Assembly: GCA_021464525.1 (NCBI GenBank)
Contig: JADRCO010000589.1
Span: forward strand, 1-30,157
DNA: 30,157 bases
Direction: 5' to 3'
DNA from: Rhizophagus sp. LPA8_4_AMF
Taxonomy: Eukaryota; Glomeromycota; Glomeromycetes; Glomerales; Glomeraceae
Numbering within the stretch: position 1 is the first letter of the stretch; every line of letters begins with the position of its first letter. Under the pieces are notes generated by a model that was not told the DNA's origin, did not search any database, and saw only the letters and a program-made list of their open reading frames with translations. This document shows positions 29,574-30,157 of the stretch, one piece after another. The translations under genes and the position numbers were made by a program.

Positions 29574-30157
29574 ATTTCTATTCTTTTATTAATGATGTGT
29601 TCAAACTGCAGATGCCAAAAAAAAATATACTGTACTTTTATATAATTTTACAGGAATAAATAATTTTTATGTAATATAAAATATAATTATTGGTTAATTA
29701 ATGATCAAAGGTCAACATTTCAATCATATATTATATAAACTAATAGGACAATGTAAATCTCGTGAATAGATATCACAAATCCTACTATTACTAGAATTGA
29801 AATCAAGAAATTCAAACAAATTATGACAATGTAATAATTAATAATTACTTTAGTATTACACCAACCTAATTAATTCAGTATCACGCCATCATTTTATTTC
29901 AAATCTTTGATCATCCGGATATTAAACTTATTAAAATACTGTAAATATTAAAATTTTCATTTCGAAACGTTTAGAATTTTAGAATTTTATTATTACCGAT
30001 GATCCAGGCTGTTGGGTCGGAATTTCCATAAATGTTGCGGGGAATTTATATTAGTGGATCTTCATGCATTATGCAATTAAACGCATAATTTTAATAAGGG
30101 TTCTTTTTTTTTTTTTTTTTTTTACACTTAGTAATACAAACATACAAACAACAAATA
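29574..30157. other. AT-rich 3' flank, no gene seen
   Basis: Likely contains the 3' UTR of the membrane-protein gene. A GC-richer patch at about 30000-30060 and a T-run at 30106-30123 are present, without coding support. Confidence 0.4.

Noticed and set aside
1..30157. tRNA, rRNA or telomere repeats
   Set aside because: No GGTTCRANYCC-type B box in cloverleaf context, no rRNA-like conserved blocks and no TTAGGG runs were found by eye; a tRNA scan was not possible.

Overview
This is an AT-rich eukaryotic window with short GT-AG introns, long A/T homopolymers and no prokaryotic-style gene packing. The gene content points to an arbuscular mycorrhizal fungus (Glomeromycotina, Rhizophagus-like): F-box proteins, BTB/BACK proteins and Sel1-repeat TKL-type (pseudo)kinases, which are expanded families there, beside conserved fungal housekeeping genes (IML1, SYM1/MPV17). 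The organism call is inference from gene families and composition; no rRNA or tRNA supports it.

Layout. 0.5-1.0 kb: minus-strand remnant of an unrecognised charged protein with one in-frame stop. 1.4-2.9 kb: intact single-exon F-box gene (minus). 3.4-4.1 kb: BTB/BACK pseudogene (plus). 4.9-6.2 kb: GC-richer repeat DNA, a 58-codon ORF and an ATATCG-rich inverted-repeat tract. 6.6-7.4 kb: SYM1/MPV17 in five exons (plus). 7.5-7.8 kb: a 100-codon open frame without ATG. 8.6-13.1 kb: IML1/DEPDC5, the GATOR1 subunit, in three exons (minus). 14.3-15.4 kb: two-exon BTB-BACK gene without TLDc (minus). 16.8-19.9 kb: two convergent seven-exon F-box paralogues, tail to tail. 20.5-20.8 kb: orphan exon. 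20.9-22.0 kb: hairpins, word-repeat arrays and a tandem duplication. 22.1-23.3 kb: broken gene-like region. 23.3-25.65 kb: apparently gene-free. 25.66-27.88 kb: three-exon gene with a helical N-terminus, a pseudokinase domain and Sel1 repeats (plus). 28.5-29.6 kb: multi-pass membrane protein (plus).

The genes do not form an operon or cluster. IML1 (nutrient signalling to TORC1) and SYM1 (mitochondrial inner membrane) are conserved core genes. The F-box and BTB proteins are predicted substrate adaptors of SCF and CUL3 ubiquitin ligases. The most interesting candidate is the pseudokinase gene, whose layout (helical bundle, dead kinase, repeats) recalls MLKL-type cell-death effectors. Spliced models were built by hand from splice sites, reading frame and family likeness, so exon edges are predictions.
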